Positions 46,059-55,620 of a DNA stretch of 64,000 nt are shown here, one piece after another. A program made the translations under genes and the position numbers. Within the stretch, counting starts at the first letter, position 1. Each line of letters begins with the position of its first letter. The notes below the pieces were generated by a model. The model saw only the letters and a program-made list of their open reading frames with translations, searched no databases and had not been told where the DNA came from. The stretch is from Lewinellaceae bacterium (GTDB taxonomy: Bacteria; Bacteroidota; Bacteroidia; Chitinophagales; Saprospiraceae). The stretch covers positions 1 through 64,000 of the forward strand of contig JADJUJ010000024.1 in NCBI GenBank assembly GCA_016710765.1, read 5' to 3'.

Positions 46059-46208
46059 ATGGAAATACTGCGCGACTTATGGCTCTTCCTTCGGGAGCGG
46101 AAAAAATTCTGGCTGGCGCCGCTGGTCATGGTACTGTTGATTCTCGGGGTAGTTATTGCGCTCGGGGCAGGGAGTGCATTCGCGCCGTTTATTTATTCGA
46201 TTTTTTGA
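46059..46208 (+). CDS. DUF5989 family small membrane protein
   Basis: 49 aa, MEILRDLWLFLRERKKFWLA followed by one hydrophobic helix (PLVMVLLILGVVIALGAGSAFAPF) and IYSIF. This is the standard form of DUF5989, which accompanies carbamoyltransferases and SxtJ-type proteins. Function unknown. Too short for ordinary gene finding; start ATG 46059, stop one base before the next GTG. Confidence 0.85.
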   Translation: MEILRDLWLFLRERKKFWLAPLVMVLLILGVVIALGAGSAFAPFIYSIF

Positions 46209-46209
46209 G

Positions 46210-46563
46210 GTGAAAAAAACATACGAACATATTCTGGCCATCGTCACCAGCTTTGTAGCGCTGTCCTGGTACACCGGTCAGCACTGGCTGTTGGGCGCTG
46301 CGGTACTCATCGGACTGGCTGCTTTGTTTTCCAGGCAATTGGCCGATTTAATGGCGAGCGTTTGGATGGGACTGGCCGAGATGCTGGGCCGCATCGTTCC
46401 AAGGTTGCTGCTAACACTCATCTATTTTCTGCTGCTGCTTCCTCTGGCCTTGCTGTCGCGTGTAGGCGGAAAGGACCAATTGCTGTTGAAAAAACCGACT
46501 AAAACCGCATTTAAAGACCGCAACAAAACCTTTGATCCGTCAGATTTTTATAAAACATGGTAA
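46210..46563 (+). CDS. SxtJ-family membrane protein
   Basis: 117 aa from GTG 46210 (MKKTYEHILAIVTSF). Two to three hydrophobic segments and the conserved tail FKDRNKTFDPSDFYKTW, as in SxtJ-like proteins next to carbamoyltransferases. The GTG follows the DUF5989 stop by one base. Role unknown. Confidence 0.82.
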   Translation: MKKTYEHILAIVTSFVALSWYTGQHWLLGAAVLIGLAALFSRQLADLMASVWMGLAEMLGRIVPRLLLTLIYFLLLLPLALLSRVGGKDQLLLKKPTKTAFKDRNKTFDPSDFYKTW

Positions 46564-47546
46564 AGCGCTGGTTGAAAAAAGGGGCTTATCTCTTGTGGTT
46601 GATCATAATGGTGATCGGACTGCTGGAAATTGCATACCGCTACCAGTGGGTCGATTTTTACCACACAGAACGGGTACTGCTCAACCCCAAACCACATGGT
46701 AAGGGAATGAAAATCCTGGTACTTGGCGATTCCTTTACGGCCAATACCGACAGTTACGTGGATGTCCTGCGCGACAGCATGCCCGAAGCCGATGTGCGCA
46801 ATGCTGCACTACCGGGTGTAGGTATTCGGGAAATGAGCGCGGTGGCAGCCAGGCGCCTGCAGGAATTTCAACCGGATGTGTTGATTTACCAGTTTTACAC
46901 CGGCAATGATCTGTGGGATATCCGCAAAACCACCAGTTCTGTGCAGATCCCGCTTTGGCGAAACCTGGATTGGAAAGCAACGGATTACAGCCTTTTTTTG
47001 CGCTACCTGAACTATAAATCGGGCCAGTTAAAGGCTGTAGCAGGCGTAGGTCTGGATACGCTGCAATGGCGCCAGGAGCCGGTTTTTGCCGTTGATCGCT
47101 ACAATGCCCGGGAGAAAATTATTTTTCGGGCAGAGCCTGATTTGATTCAAAATACGATCGGATTAATGGGCAAACGCGCATCGGACTTTGCCTGCTGGAC
47201 CCAAAAAATGGACGAGATATTGAGCAACCTTCCTTCCACCACCAATAAGGTCATTCTTTTGGTGATTCCGCATTGTGCACAAGTCGCTCCAAAATACCAG
47301 GAGCGTATGGCCATGCTCGGCGCTAAGCCTTTCGGAAGCAGTGAATTGGATCTTGATTTTCCTTTGTTAAACGCCATGAAACAACACTATCGGAACGACA
47401 ACCGCGTGCAAGTGATTTCTGTTTTGCCGGCATTACAACAGGCCGAGGCGGCCGGCTCAGCGGTCTATTATGAAAACGATCCGCATTTAAACAAAGCCGG
47501 GCAGGAAATATGTGGGAAAGCGCTGTGGAAGGCCTGGGAGGATTGA
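46557..47546 (+). CDS. SGNH/GDSL-family hydrolase, membrane-anchored
   Basis: 329 aa. N-terminal membrane helix (LLWLIIMVIGLLEIAYRY), then LVLGDSFTANTDSY (catalytic Ser), PGVGIREM, FYTGNDLWD (GND oxyanion block) and ENDPHLNKAGQEICG (Asp-x-His). Overlaps the SxtJ gene by seven bases. With the upstream three genes it may form a module that carbamoylates, exports and trims an envelope glycan or small molecule; the target is unknown. Confidence 0.87.
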   Translation: MVKRWLKKGAYLLWLIIMVIGLLEIAYRYQWVDFYHTERVLLNPKPHGKGMKILVLGDSFTANTDSYVDVLRDSMPEADVRNAALPGVGIREMSAVAARRLQEFQPDVLIYQFYTGNDLWDIRKTTSSVQIPLWRNLDWKATDYSLFLRYLNYKSGQLKAVAGVGLDTLQWRQEPVFAVDRYNAREKIIFRAEPDLIQNTIGLMGKRASDFACWTQKMDEILSNLPSTTNKVILLVIPHCAQVAPKYQERMAMLGAKPFGSSELDLDFPLLNAMKQHYRNDNRVQVISVLPALQQAEAAGSAVYYENDPHLNKAGQEICGKALWKAWED

Positions 47547-47636
47547 TTATCGAAGGCAGCCCTGCAGGGGTAGTTTATGGTCGGCGCAGAAGTAGGGATT
47601 TTCTCCTTACATTTATCCGAATCAACTTTTCCAGCA

Positions 47637-50600
47637 ATGAAAATTCAATCCACCCGCCTGCACGTTCTTTGTCTCTTTTTGTTGCTCAATATCTGGTTGC
47701 CCGAAGCCCAGAGCCAGTGTACCTTCACCGAAGTTACCGTCAATTCCACTACGGTAAACTACGGCGATGAAATGAGTTGGGAACTGCACGACAGCACCGG
47801 TACCCTGGTAGCCAACTGGCAGGGCCAGAACAACAACCAAAGTGAAACGCAGGTACTTTGCCTGCCCGATGGCTGTTATACCCTCACAGCGCTCGACAGC
47901 TATGGTGACGGCTGGAATGGTGGGACCGTCTCGATGACATGGAATACTGGCGCACAGAATTTTAGCCTGCCCGACGGCGCGCTGCAATACTATTATTTTG
48001 GTGTAAATGCGGGTAATTGCACGCCACAAATCCCTGGTTGTACCGACCCATCTGCCTTCAATTACAATCCGCAGGCGACCATTGACGACGGTTCCTGTCA
48101 GATGCTTAGCGATGTAGCCGCTGCCCAGATTTTTGACACCATCATTTATTCCGGACCAAAGGACAACCGCATCAACTGGGTGATTCAAAACCGCAGCACG
48201 GGTAACCCGAACAACGATTTTCAGGGCGCCGCCGATTTGCGCAGCGACCTGGAACAAAGCCTGATTCCCGCCTTTACCCTCAACGATCCAGGCGCTAAGG
48301 TTCCCTATGCACAGTACCGGAATTTTTTCAACCTCTACGCCGCCTGGTGGCCCGATGCACCCAGTGAAGAAACCTGGTGGAGTTTTAGCCTGATTCAACA
48401 ATTGCGCAATGAAATTTTTCTCCCCTGGGGCAACAACGAAACAGGCTGGGTTACCTGGTTTTCTACCATAAAATACGGAGGCGGCGGCGGCGCAGGGCTC
48501 AACCGCGATGCCAGGGTAGGGGACGGAAAAATGTATGGTACCGATTTTGAAACCCTGCTCCATGAATTTGGCCATACCATGCCCGGACTCCTCGACGAGT
48601 ACACTTCCAGCGGCGAATGGTCGGGCAACAAATGCTTTGAAACGCCCAATACCACCGGATTTACCATAAAAGACAGCATCCCCTGGCGCAAATGGATCCC
48701 CGATAACGTTCCCCTGCCTACGCCTTATGATGGCAACTACGACGATGTGGTGGCAGCATTCGAGGGCGGGCTCACCAACTACTTCGGCTGCCACAGGCCC
48801 ACGGCAAAAGGCTGCTACATGGGGGCTGGCGGCTTTGGCGAAGGTTACGGACAGGACCTGTGCGCACCTTGTGCACAGCGGGTTATTTGCATGTTGTACA
48901 AATACGTGAATGTGATTGAAAACCCCATTCCTGCCAATACGAACCTTGCGGTTAATGGCCCCGAAACCATTACGTTTTCCGCAGATGTGGTGGCGCCAGA
49001 GCCAAATACGCAGGTATACGCCTGGTATTTGAATGGCAAAAAGATTGCAGAGAACACCACCTCGGTGGAAGTCGCCTTTGGCAGCTGTGATGCCTATCAG
49101 TTGAAATTCACGGTGACCGATACCACACCGCTGGTGCGTTATGATGAAAAATTTGACGCGATTTACCCCAAGCCGTACCGGGAACACATTTGGACTATTG
49201 ACCAAACGACTGTCAGCAGTTACAACCTGCAAACTACCGCGCAGGTGACCAGTGCCGATTGCACTGGCGCCGACAATGCCATCGTGACGCTGAGCCCCAC
49301 GGGCGGACAAGCGCCCTACGAATTTTGGCTGGATGGCCAACAAGTACCGAATCCGGTGAATAACCTGGCGCCAGGTATGTACGGTATTGTGGTGGTGGAT
49401 GCGCAAAATTGCGCGGTGGAAAAAACCGTTCAGGCCACACGCGATGCCCTGCTCGATCTGTCCATTTGTTCGGTAGACAATGGCAATTGGGATGTTGCAG
49501 TGCAATCAAAAAATTACGATGTGGGTACGCTCGATTTACTTTGGTCGACGGGTGGTACAGGCCCATCGCTTTTGGGTGTTCCTGATGGGAATTATACCCT
49601 GACGGCAAATGCCAATGGCTGTGTGGTTACACAGGATTTTAGTTTGGAGAGTACCCCGCAACCGCTTATGGCAACGGAGCGTTTCTTCCCTTCGGAAATG
49701 GGTAAATCTACCGGCACGTTCTACGTAGAAGCCAGCGGTGGTGTACAGCCCTATCAAATTGAATGGTACGATCGGTTGATGGCGGATCAAACCAATGCAG
49801 ATCCCGCACAGATCCTGTTCAGTGGCACCACCTGGGGGCATTTGCCAGAAATGGCTTTTGATAACAACCTGAACACCAAGTGGTTGCACGCCGTGAACAG
49901 CAATGCCTGGATAGGGTATCAAATTTTCACAGCCCACTACTATTGCCTACTACACCATCACCTCTGCGGATGATGTGCCCGAGCGCGACCCGCAAAGCTG
50001 GATCATGCAGGGCTCCAACGATGGGAACAACTGGGTTCCACTGGATACCCGCAGCAACGAGGACTTTCCGAATCGCTTCCAACAGCGTGCTTTTCCCATT
50101 TCCAGTCCGGCGCCATACACACACTACCGGCTTTTTGTCACGGAGAGTGCTGGCGCCAATGAAATTCAATTGGAGGAAGTGGAGCTGGTAGGCACCGACC
50201 CCAACGGCGCTTTTTTCCACAATGTGGCGTTTGACGGCCATTTTAGTCGCACCAAACTGGCGCCTGGCGATTACCGCTACGAAATCAGCGATGCCTCGGC
50301 CACCTGTGCTTCAGCGGAGCACAACGTGGCAGCTTTTGTACCCATTACCGCCAGCGGATTAAAAGTAGTGCAGGATGGAAACTGTGGTGTAGCCGTTGAA
50401 ACACCCATTGCCGGTTACGATTATTACTGGCTTTCTGATGAAATAGGGACAGCCCTTTTGGGCGAAGGCGCCAGTTTCCAGCCACCACACGCGGGTAATT
50501 TTTATGTTACGGCGGCACCTTCGGGCACCGGGCAATGGAGCAGTAACCGCAGAGGGTTTGCTGTTACCATGCCCGCCACGCCGGAAGTGACGGATCTGGG

Positions 50601-51685
50601 GAATGGACAACTGGCGGTGGTTAACCCTGCGCCGGAAACCGCCTATTTGTGGTACGACAGCGACAATTGTGGTGTGCCCTTGCAGGTGGGCAATACTTAC
50701 AATCCGGGCCCACAGGCGGCAGATTTTTATATTGCCGCCATCAGTACCATCGATTTTCCCGATCCGATTGACCCGGCCACCATTCCAGGGCTTTTGTTGC
50801 GCATGGATGCCGCCGACCTCAATGGCGATGGCATGATTGACGATCCTGCCCCGCCCACCAGTTCGGTGCTCGACTGGTATTTTCCCACCGGAAATAAATG
50901 GGCCGAGAACAACTGGTTTGCCTACCGCAGCAATTACCAGAATGGATTGGGCATTGCAGATTGGGCCACCCTATGGCTGCAGCGCATCCAAAATGCCCAA
51001 AACAATTTTCAAACCGTGATCATGGCTTATCAGGAAAACGAATTGTCCTGGGATAAAACGGCACCCTTTGATGCCCTTTCTACCACCATGCCCCGGCATT
51101 CGGATGCTTCGGCTGTTTTCAAACGATGCGCCCGCTTCCACATTAAATGGTGTTACCTACCTGAACGGGCAAGAAGTTGACCCGCTTACAACCAGCAATC
51201 CCATGGCATTTTGTGTGCTGGGCTCGGTGTTTACCGCGCCGTCCACGGCCTCTATTTTTTATACCGATACCCATTGGGAAGGAAAGGTGGGCGAATTACT
51301 CTTTTTCGACCACGATTTATCAGATGCGCAAATGAAGGGCGTATCGGAATTCCTACGGCAGAAATGGATCAGTACAGCCGACCTGATGAGCCCGAAGCTT
51401 AAATACCATTGGCCTGGGACCACCCGGCTGGAAGAAGATGTTCCCGAAAATACCTTTGTGACAATGTATCCAAATCCCGTGAGCGGCACTTTGTTTTTAG
51501 AGCGGTCAGACTCAGAGGCGTTGCAAGTTGAGATATACAATGCCGAAGGAAAGCTGTTTAGGTCCAAAATTTGGAATGGAACGAAACAATTAGAAGATGT
51601 GTCCGATTTACCTTCGGGCTTTTACTGGATCAGGTTTCGCGGCGTTGGTGGGATGGAGCAAGTGGCGCGATTTGTTAAAATGTAG
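47637..51685 (+). CDS. Very large T9SS-secreted M64-like metallopeptidase (frameshifted)
   Basis: About 1350 aa restored. Signal peptide MKIQSTRLHVLCLFLLLN...SQ; start 47637 chosen for it. A jelly-roll-like N-terminal domain is followed by GCTDPSAFNYNPQATIDDGSC (calcium-binding repeat), then the peptidase domain with zinc motif HEFGHTMPGLLDEY (His309) as in M64 IgA-type peptidases. Further on: Ig-like/SprB-type repeats (SADCTGADNAIVTLSPTGGQAPYEFWLDG), an F5/8 type C-like domain (MAFDNNLNTKWL..), a LamG-like segment and a sorting domain YPNPVSGTLFLERSD..GFYWIRFRG. Breaks at T-runs 49924-49927 and 51116-51119, each one T short. Confidence 0.9.
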
Positions 51686-51776
51686 GGTGGAGGTTTATGG
51701 TGCCCGTGGTCCTTGTTATTTTTCCAATCGGCCACTCTGGCTTTAACCGGCCAGATGCTGAAAATATAGTTTAAAT

Positions 51777-51847
51777 CCGAACATGTTCTAAACTGGACTT
51801 TAGCCATATCGAAACTAGAATCAATCTTATTTTTTTACAACGGCAAA
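51777..51847. repeat. ~70-bp interspersed repeat, copy a
   Basis: Reads CCGAACATGTTCTAAACTGG, ACTTTAGCCATATCGAAAC, CAATCTTATTTTTTTACAAC in order. A reverse-complement copy is at 57595-57655 (about 85 % identical) and a partial direct copy at 57192-57231. It overlaps the stop codon of the barrel gene. Confidence 0.75.
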
Positions 51848-52512
51848 GCTCCATTCCACAATGCCATACCAAAATGAAAACCGATGGTAAAGTCTGGAAA
51901 TCGGCTCCTGCCTGGGGCGATTTCAAAATTGATGAATTCCCAATCTAAAAACTCTGTTGCATCTGCTGGAAGATCCCTGCTCACCTGGTAGTACAAAGCA
52001 CCGAGATACAGATAGGGTTCGAAAAACACTTGCTTCTTTTTCCCGGCAAAAAATTGCCATCCACATCGGCCACCTATGCCAAGGGCGCGTACGTGCCGTT
52101 CGATGGGGAGTATTTCGAGATACTGACCGCCTTGCCGCAACACCTGCTCCAGACTGACGTGCCGAATGTTGTTGTATTTTCCTTCTGCGCCAAAATGAAA
52201 CACATAACGCTTGGAAGTTATGCCATAATACTTGAAGCCGGTTCGAAGGCGGAGCCCCTGGTAACTTTCTCCTTGGGTTCGCGCCAATACGCTGGAACCC
52301 AAAAATGCGCCTACACCAAGATCAATGCTCGCTTTAGGCCCCAATCGTACATCGCTGGCAAAGGCAACCGCTTCCTTGAGGGGGTTGATCAGGGAAATAA
52401 TGTTGGTCTTAAAAGTCAGTTTCGGCACCAAGGGCCCCGGATGCGCCAACGTATCGGATTGTGCACACAGGCCGCGCGCACTTAACAGGAGCAGGACAAA
52501 TAGTACGCGCAT
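51835..52512 (-). CDS. Outer-membrane beta-barrel protein, DUF3575-like
   Basis: 225 aa with signal peptide (ends ARGLCAQ). Alternating-residue strands: LTFKTNIISLINPLKEAVAFASDVRLG, GLRLRTGFKYYG, YVFHFGAEGKY, VFFEPYLYLGALYYQV, FPDFTIGFHFGMALW. The layout resembles DUF3575 porin-like proteins. Two bases or fewer separate it from the next minus-strand gene, so the three minus genes are probably one operon. Confidence 0.72.
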   Translation of the reverse strand: MRVLFVLLLLSARGLCAQSDTLAHPGPLVPKLTFKTNIISLINPLKEAVAFASDVRLGPKASIDLGVGAFLGSSVLARTQGESYQGLRLRTGFKYYGITSKRYVFHFGAEGKYNNIRHVSLEQVLRQGGQYLEILPIERHVRALGIGGRCGWQFFAGKKKQVFFEPYLYLGALYYQVSRDLPADATEFLDWEFINFEIAPGRSRFPDFTIGFHFGMALWNGALPL

Positions 52513-53274
52513 TTATTTCGTGATTTGTCCGACGCGTTTTACCACCGGGAAGTTGCTGAGATCAAAAATTTGAAAATCCGAACCAGTAGAAACAATCATC
52601 TTGTTTCCTGCCACAATCAGGTCGATTGGATCGGAAATCTCGATGGATTGGTTGGGCAAATAGTCCAACGCCAGTGGGTCAGCAATATCAAAAACTTCCA
52701 GGCGGTTGGCGCCCTGGTCGCAAACAAACAGGTAATGGTCTTTGTACCCCAGTCCGTTGGGAAGGTTAAGGGGTAGTCGCCAACCAGGAGAGGGGCATTT
52801 TTGTCCAGATACATCGTACACCAGCAAGGCACTTTCTGTTCCAATATTTCCGCAGATGTTCCGGATGATTTTTACCGTTGAATAGGCATACTGCTCCTTC
52901 ACCACTACCGGGTCGCAGCCGCCCTGAAAGCTGCCTTCCCGGATGGTTTCTGATTGAATTTCGGGTGCTGCCGGGTTGGAAATATCCAAAATATAAAGGG
53001 CCGTTGTAGAACCCAGGTAAATGGCATTGTCGTAAATAAATATGGTCTCCAGGCCGTAATCGGTGGTAAGCCGGTTTACCAATACGGGCTTGTCCGGATC
53101 TGCAAGGTCGTAGGTCAGTACCTCATTGGGATTGAGCAGGTACATGAAATTGTTGTACACGGCAAATCGGGTAATCGAACCGGATTGCCCTCCAGAAACG
53201 GCTTCTGTAAAACTTCCCTCTTTTGAACAGGCGGCCAAAAGTAAAATGGCAATAAAGGATACTTGTTTGAGCAT
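52513..53274 (-). CDS. Beta-propeller lipoprotein (LVIVD-repeat type)
   Basis: 253 aa from ATG 53274 (MLKQVSFIAILLLAACSKEGS, lipobox Cys16). Repeats of the type VYNNFMYLLNPNEVLTYDLADPDKPVLVNRL, YDNAIYLGSTTALYILDISNPAAPE and CDQGANRLEVFDIADPLALDYLPN are LVIVD propeller blades. Surface or periplasmic; ligand unknown. The frame is open further upstream but only this start gives a signal peptide. Confidence 0.8.
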   Translation of the reverse strand: MLKQVSFIAILLLAACSKEGSFTEAVSGGQSGSITRFAVYNNFMYLLNPNEVLTYDLADPDKPVLVNRLTTDYGLETIFIYDNAIYLGSTTALYILDISNPAAPEIQSETIREGSFQGGCDPVVVKEQYAYSTVKIIRNICGNIGTESALLVYDVSGQKCPSPGWRLPLNLPNGLGYKDHYLFVCDQGANRLEVFDIADPLALDYLPNQSIEISDPIDLIVAGNKMIVSTGSDFQIFDLSNFPVVKRVGQITK

Positions 53275-53284
53275 GGCTATGGTG

Positions 53285-53827
53285 TTAGTTAAGGGTCCTG
53301 CAACTGACGGTTTCGAGTTCCGCCGTTTCCCAACCGACGACTGCGCCCCGGGATTCATCCACACACTCAAAAATGCCGTTGTACAAGGGCGGGGAGAGCA
53401 GGGGCGAAAACACATCGGTTTGCCGGTTGAGCAGCTTGACCTGGAGTATGTTGCTGATGTCGATGGTCAGAAGATCCTTCCAACTGTCGGCATACAGCCG
53501 TGTTCCCGAAACGGTAAAATCACTGATGGCGGGAATTTTGATAAAGGTGAGGTAGTCGAAATTCAAGCTGTCTTTTACAAAGTAAACGTGGATGCCTTTT
53601 TTCTGCTCCAGGATAAAAAACAGTGAATCTTGTAAAAAGATGGTGCCGGTTTGTTCCAGGGCTTGTTCGGGCAGGTTGCCAACGTTTGACAATTCGGATA
53701 CGGGCAGGTAAACCGGGCGCAATCCGGTGCCGCTAAAACCCTCAGCGGGTTCTTTGGTGCAGGCCGCCAGGGAAAGACCCGTGTAAAAAGCCAAGGCAAT
53801 GTATATCAGGTAGTACGCCAGTTTCAT
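53285..53827 (-). CDS. Lipoprotein, companion of the propeller protein
   Basis: 180 aa; lipobox GLSLAACTKEP. Contains one blade-like repeat (TRLYADSWKDLLTIDISNILQVKLLNRQ) and an acidic C-terminus; resembles a shortened form of the neighbouring propeller lipoprotein. Ten bases upstream of that gene, same operon. Confidence 0.72.
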   Translation of the reverse strand: MKLAYYLIYIALAFYTGLSLAACTKEPAEGFSGTGLRPVYLPVSELSNVGNLPEQALEQTGTIFLQDSLFFILEQKKGIHVYFVKDSLNFDYLTFIKIPAISDFTVSGTRLYADSWKDLLTIDISNILQVKLLNRQTDVFSPLLSPPLYNGIFECVDESRGAVVGWETAELETVSCRTLN

Positions 53828-53994
53828 GGGTAGGGTTGGTCAGGAATGGAATCAGGCAACTAAGGTAAGGCGTGGAACCGAGTGCACGCAGTATTTTAAC
53901 ATTATCGAAACAAAATCAATTGCCAGCCATGGGGCAATCGCTGAAAGACAGCAAATGTTTGACAAATAACAGGATTATCAAAAAACAGGCCTAT

Positions 53995-54113
53995 ATTAGC
54001 CATCACACTACAGGACATTTTATAAAATAGCAGCCCTAATGTGCCTAATGTGGCTTGTCTCATGTGCCCTAATGTGGTTAATTCAAAAAATGTCCAGTAG
54101 TGTGATTAGCCAT
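53995..54113. mobile_element. 101-bp MITE with 18-bp inverted ends and 9-bp target duplication
   Basis: Element 54004-54104 begins CACACTACAGGACATTTT and ends with its inverse (one mismatch). It is flanked by perfect direct repeats ATTAGCCAT at 53995-54003 and 54105-54113. No coding capacity. Related to the element at 38018-38097. Lies just upstream of the injection-system genes; 53828-53994 holds nothing recognisable. Confidence 0.88.
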
Positions 54114-54144
54114 AAAGACTTTTACAAACAGGCCTTCCCTTTTT

Positions 54145-54702
54145 ATGATACATACTGTGCTTCAGGCGATTACGAAAGATTTAAATGCTTTTTTGCAAAA
54201 CAGGTTTAAGCTGAACGAAGACATGGTTTCATTGTCCTCATTGGTAGCACTTGATGGTTCGGTTTCTATTCCTTCTGAAAATAAAATTGTGTGCACCTTA
54301 TTAAACATAGAGCAGGAAAGAATGAATCTCAATGCGCCCCATAATAAGCAGGCGCTGGTGAATCAACCCATTAATTTGAACTTGTATGTCCTTTTTTCTG
54401 CTTATTTCAGCGCAAACAACTACATTGAAGCATTAAAAGCCATCTCTTATACCATTGGCTTTTTCCAGGGCAAACAAGTGTTTACCAATGCCAATACTGC
54501 TAATTTTCCAGCAACGATTGATAAGATAGTTGTTGAAATGGTAAACATGGACATGAAAGATATCAGTAATTTTTGGACAGCTCTCGGAGCAAATCACCTG
54601 CCTTGTGTGCTTTTCCGGTTGCGGATGATATCTATAACAGCGGATGTAATTATTGAAGAGTACACACTTATACGGGGAATACAATCGGACTCCGGCAGTT
54701 GA
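54145..54702 (+). CDS. DUF4255 protein, contractile injection system tube terminator
   Basis: 185 aa. Matches the DUF4255 pattern: N-terminal IHTVLQAITKDLNAFLQNRF, DGSVSIPSENKIVCTLLNIEQER, NQPINLNLYVLFSAYFSANNYIEALKAISYTIGFFQGKQVF and VEMVNMDMKDISNFWTALGANHLPCVLFRLRMI. In extracellular contractile injection systems (Afp16-type) this protein caps the inner tube and sheath. First gene of the locus. Confidence 0.9.
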   Translation: MIHTVLQAITKDLNAFLQNRFKLNEDMVSLSSLVALDGSVSIPSENKIVCTLLNIEQERMNLNAPHNKQALVNQPINLNLYVLFSAYFSANNYIEALKAISYTIGFFQGKQVFTNANTANFPATIDKIVVEMVNMDMKDISNFWTALGANHLPCVLFRLRMISITADVIIEEYTLIRGIQSDSGS

Positions 54703-54718
54703 CTAACTTAATAAATCA

Positions 54719-55603
54719 ATGCAAAAACGCTATTATCAACTGCTTACATTATCGCTCGAACATGCTTTTTATAAGGATGGGGTAGCAATCGATTTGTTGG
54801 TAGAACCAACCCCCGACACCAAAGTGTTGATGCAAAAAAACGACCTGTTCTGGCACTCTCAAGTCAACAGTTACACGCTCCTGTTTGGTTGTGAAGAAGG
54901 CCTTTCTCCAGCTGTCGCTTTGGGTGATGAGCCCCTGCAACTCCAGTTTATCTTGAAAAGCAATTCCCCATTCTTTTTCAATTTTACAGATCTTCCATTC
55001 CAACTTATCGGGCAGGAGGATGCCTGGTTCTTTTTTGAAAACAAAACGCCATTGGAACCCGGGCTGGAAACGCCTGTACGGCTAACCGAAGAAAGCACCG
55101 TAGGCTCGGCTGATATTGTACCGGCGGCGGGCCCCAGGTCTGCTTACAGATTGCAGCCAGGAGATCTGGGCATTATTCAATTCGAAATAGGAGAACAGAC
55201 GGAGGTCATGTTGCCGTTTCCAGATCCAGAATCGCCAGCTTCCTATGCTGCAACGTCTTTTACGATATTATTCCAATCCAGAGACGCGTATTGGCGGTAT
55301 TATTTAATAAATAGCAGTCAACTACGTTTCGATAATTTGACGGTGACTGATGGCAGAAATGATCTCAATTTTTTGAAAGGAGATCCTGTTCTAGTAGGAG
55401 GGGCTGCGGAAATGGCTATTCCTATGTGGTCAGAAACGCCATTGCCAATGTTGGAAGTACCCTTTCTTCGGCCAAAACTCAAACTAAATGGTGGAGCAGG
55501 GGAAATCACCCTGGACCTGCCTACCCCCGATTTCCGCCGGCTCGTACCAGAAGGGTCCGATGAAAACACAGTATTTTATGCAGACATGTATATATATTTA
55601 TAA
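54719..55603 (+). CDS. Conserved-position hypothetical protein of the injection-system locus
   Basis: 294 aa, no signal peptide, no membrane helix, no family I recognise. Beta-rich with repeated short strands (LQLQFILKSNSPFFFNF, SFTILFQSRDAYWRYYLINSS, RPKLKLNGGAGEITLDLPTPDFRRLVP). Sits between the tube terminator and the sheath, 16 bases after one and 17 before the other, so it very likely belongs to the particle, for example as a cap or adaptor component. Confidence 0.65.
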   Translation: MQKRYYQLLTLSLEHAFYKDGVAIDLLVEPTPDTKVLMQKNDLFWHSQVNSYTLLFGCEEGLSPAVALGDEPLQLQFILKSNSPFFFNFTDLPFQLIGQEDAWFFFENKTPLEPGLETPVRLTEESTVGSADIVPAAGPRSAYRLQPGDLGIIQFEIGEQTEVMLPFPDPESPASYAATSFTILFQSRDAYWRYYLINSSQLRFDNLTVTDGRNDLNFLKGDPVLVGGAAEMAIPMWSETPLPMLEVPFLRPKLKLNGGAGEITLDLPTPDFRRLVPEGSDENTVFYADMYIYL

Positions 55604-55620
55604 ATCAACTATTTTATAGT

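Noticed and set aside
47622..49505. 627-codon open frame on the minus strand
   Set aside because: It is the antisense shadow of the M64-like peptidase gene; the sense frame has a signal peptide, a zinc motif and a sorting domain, the antisense one has no domain or start signal.
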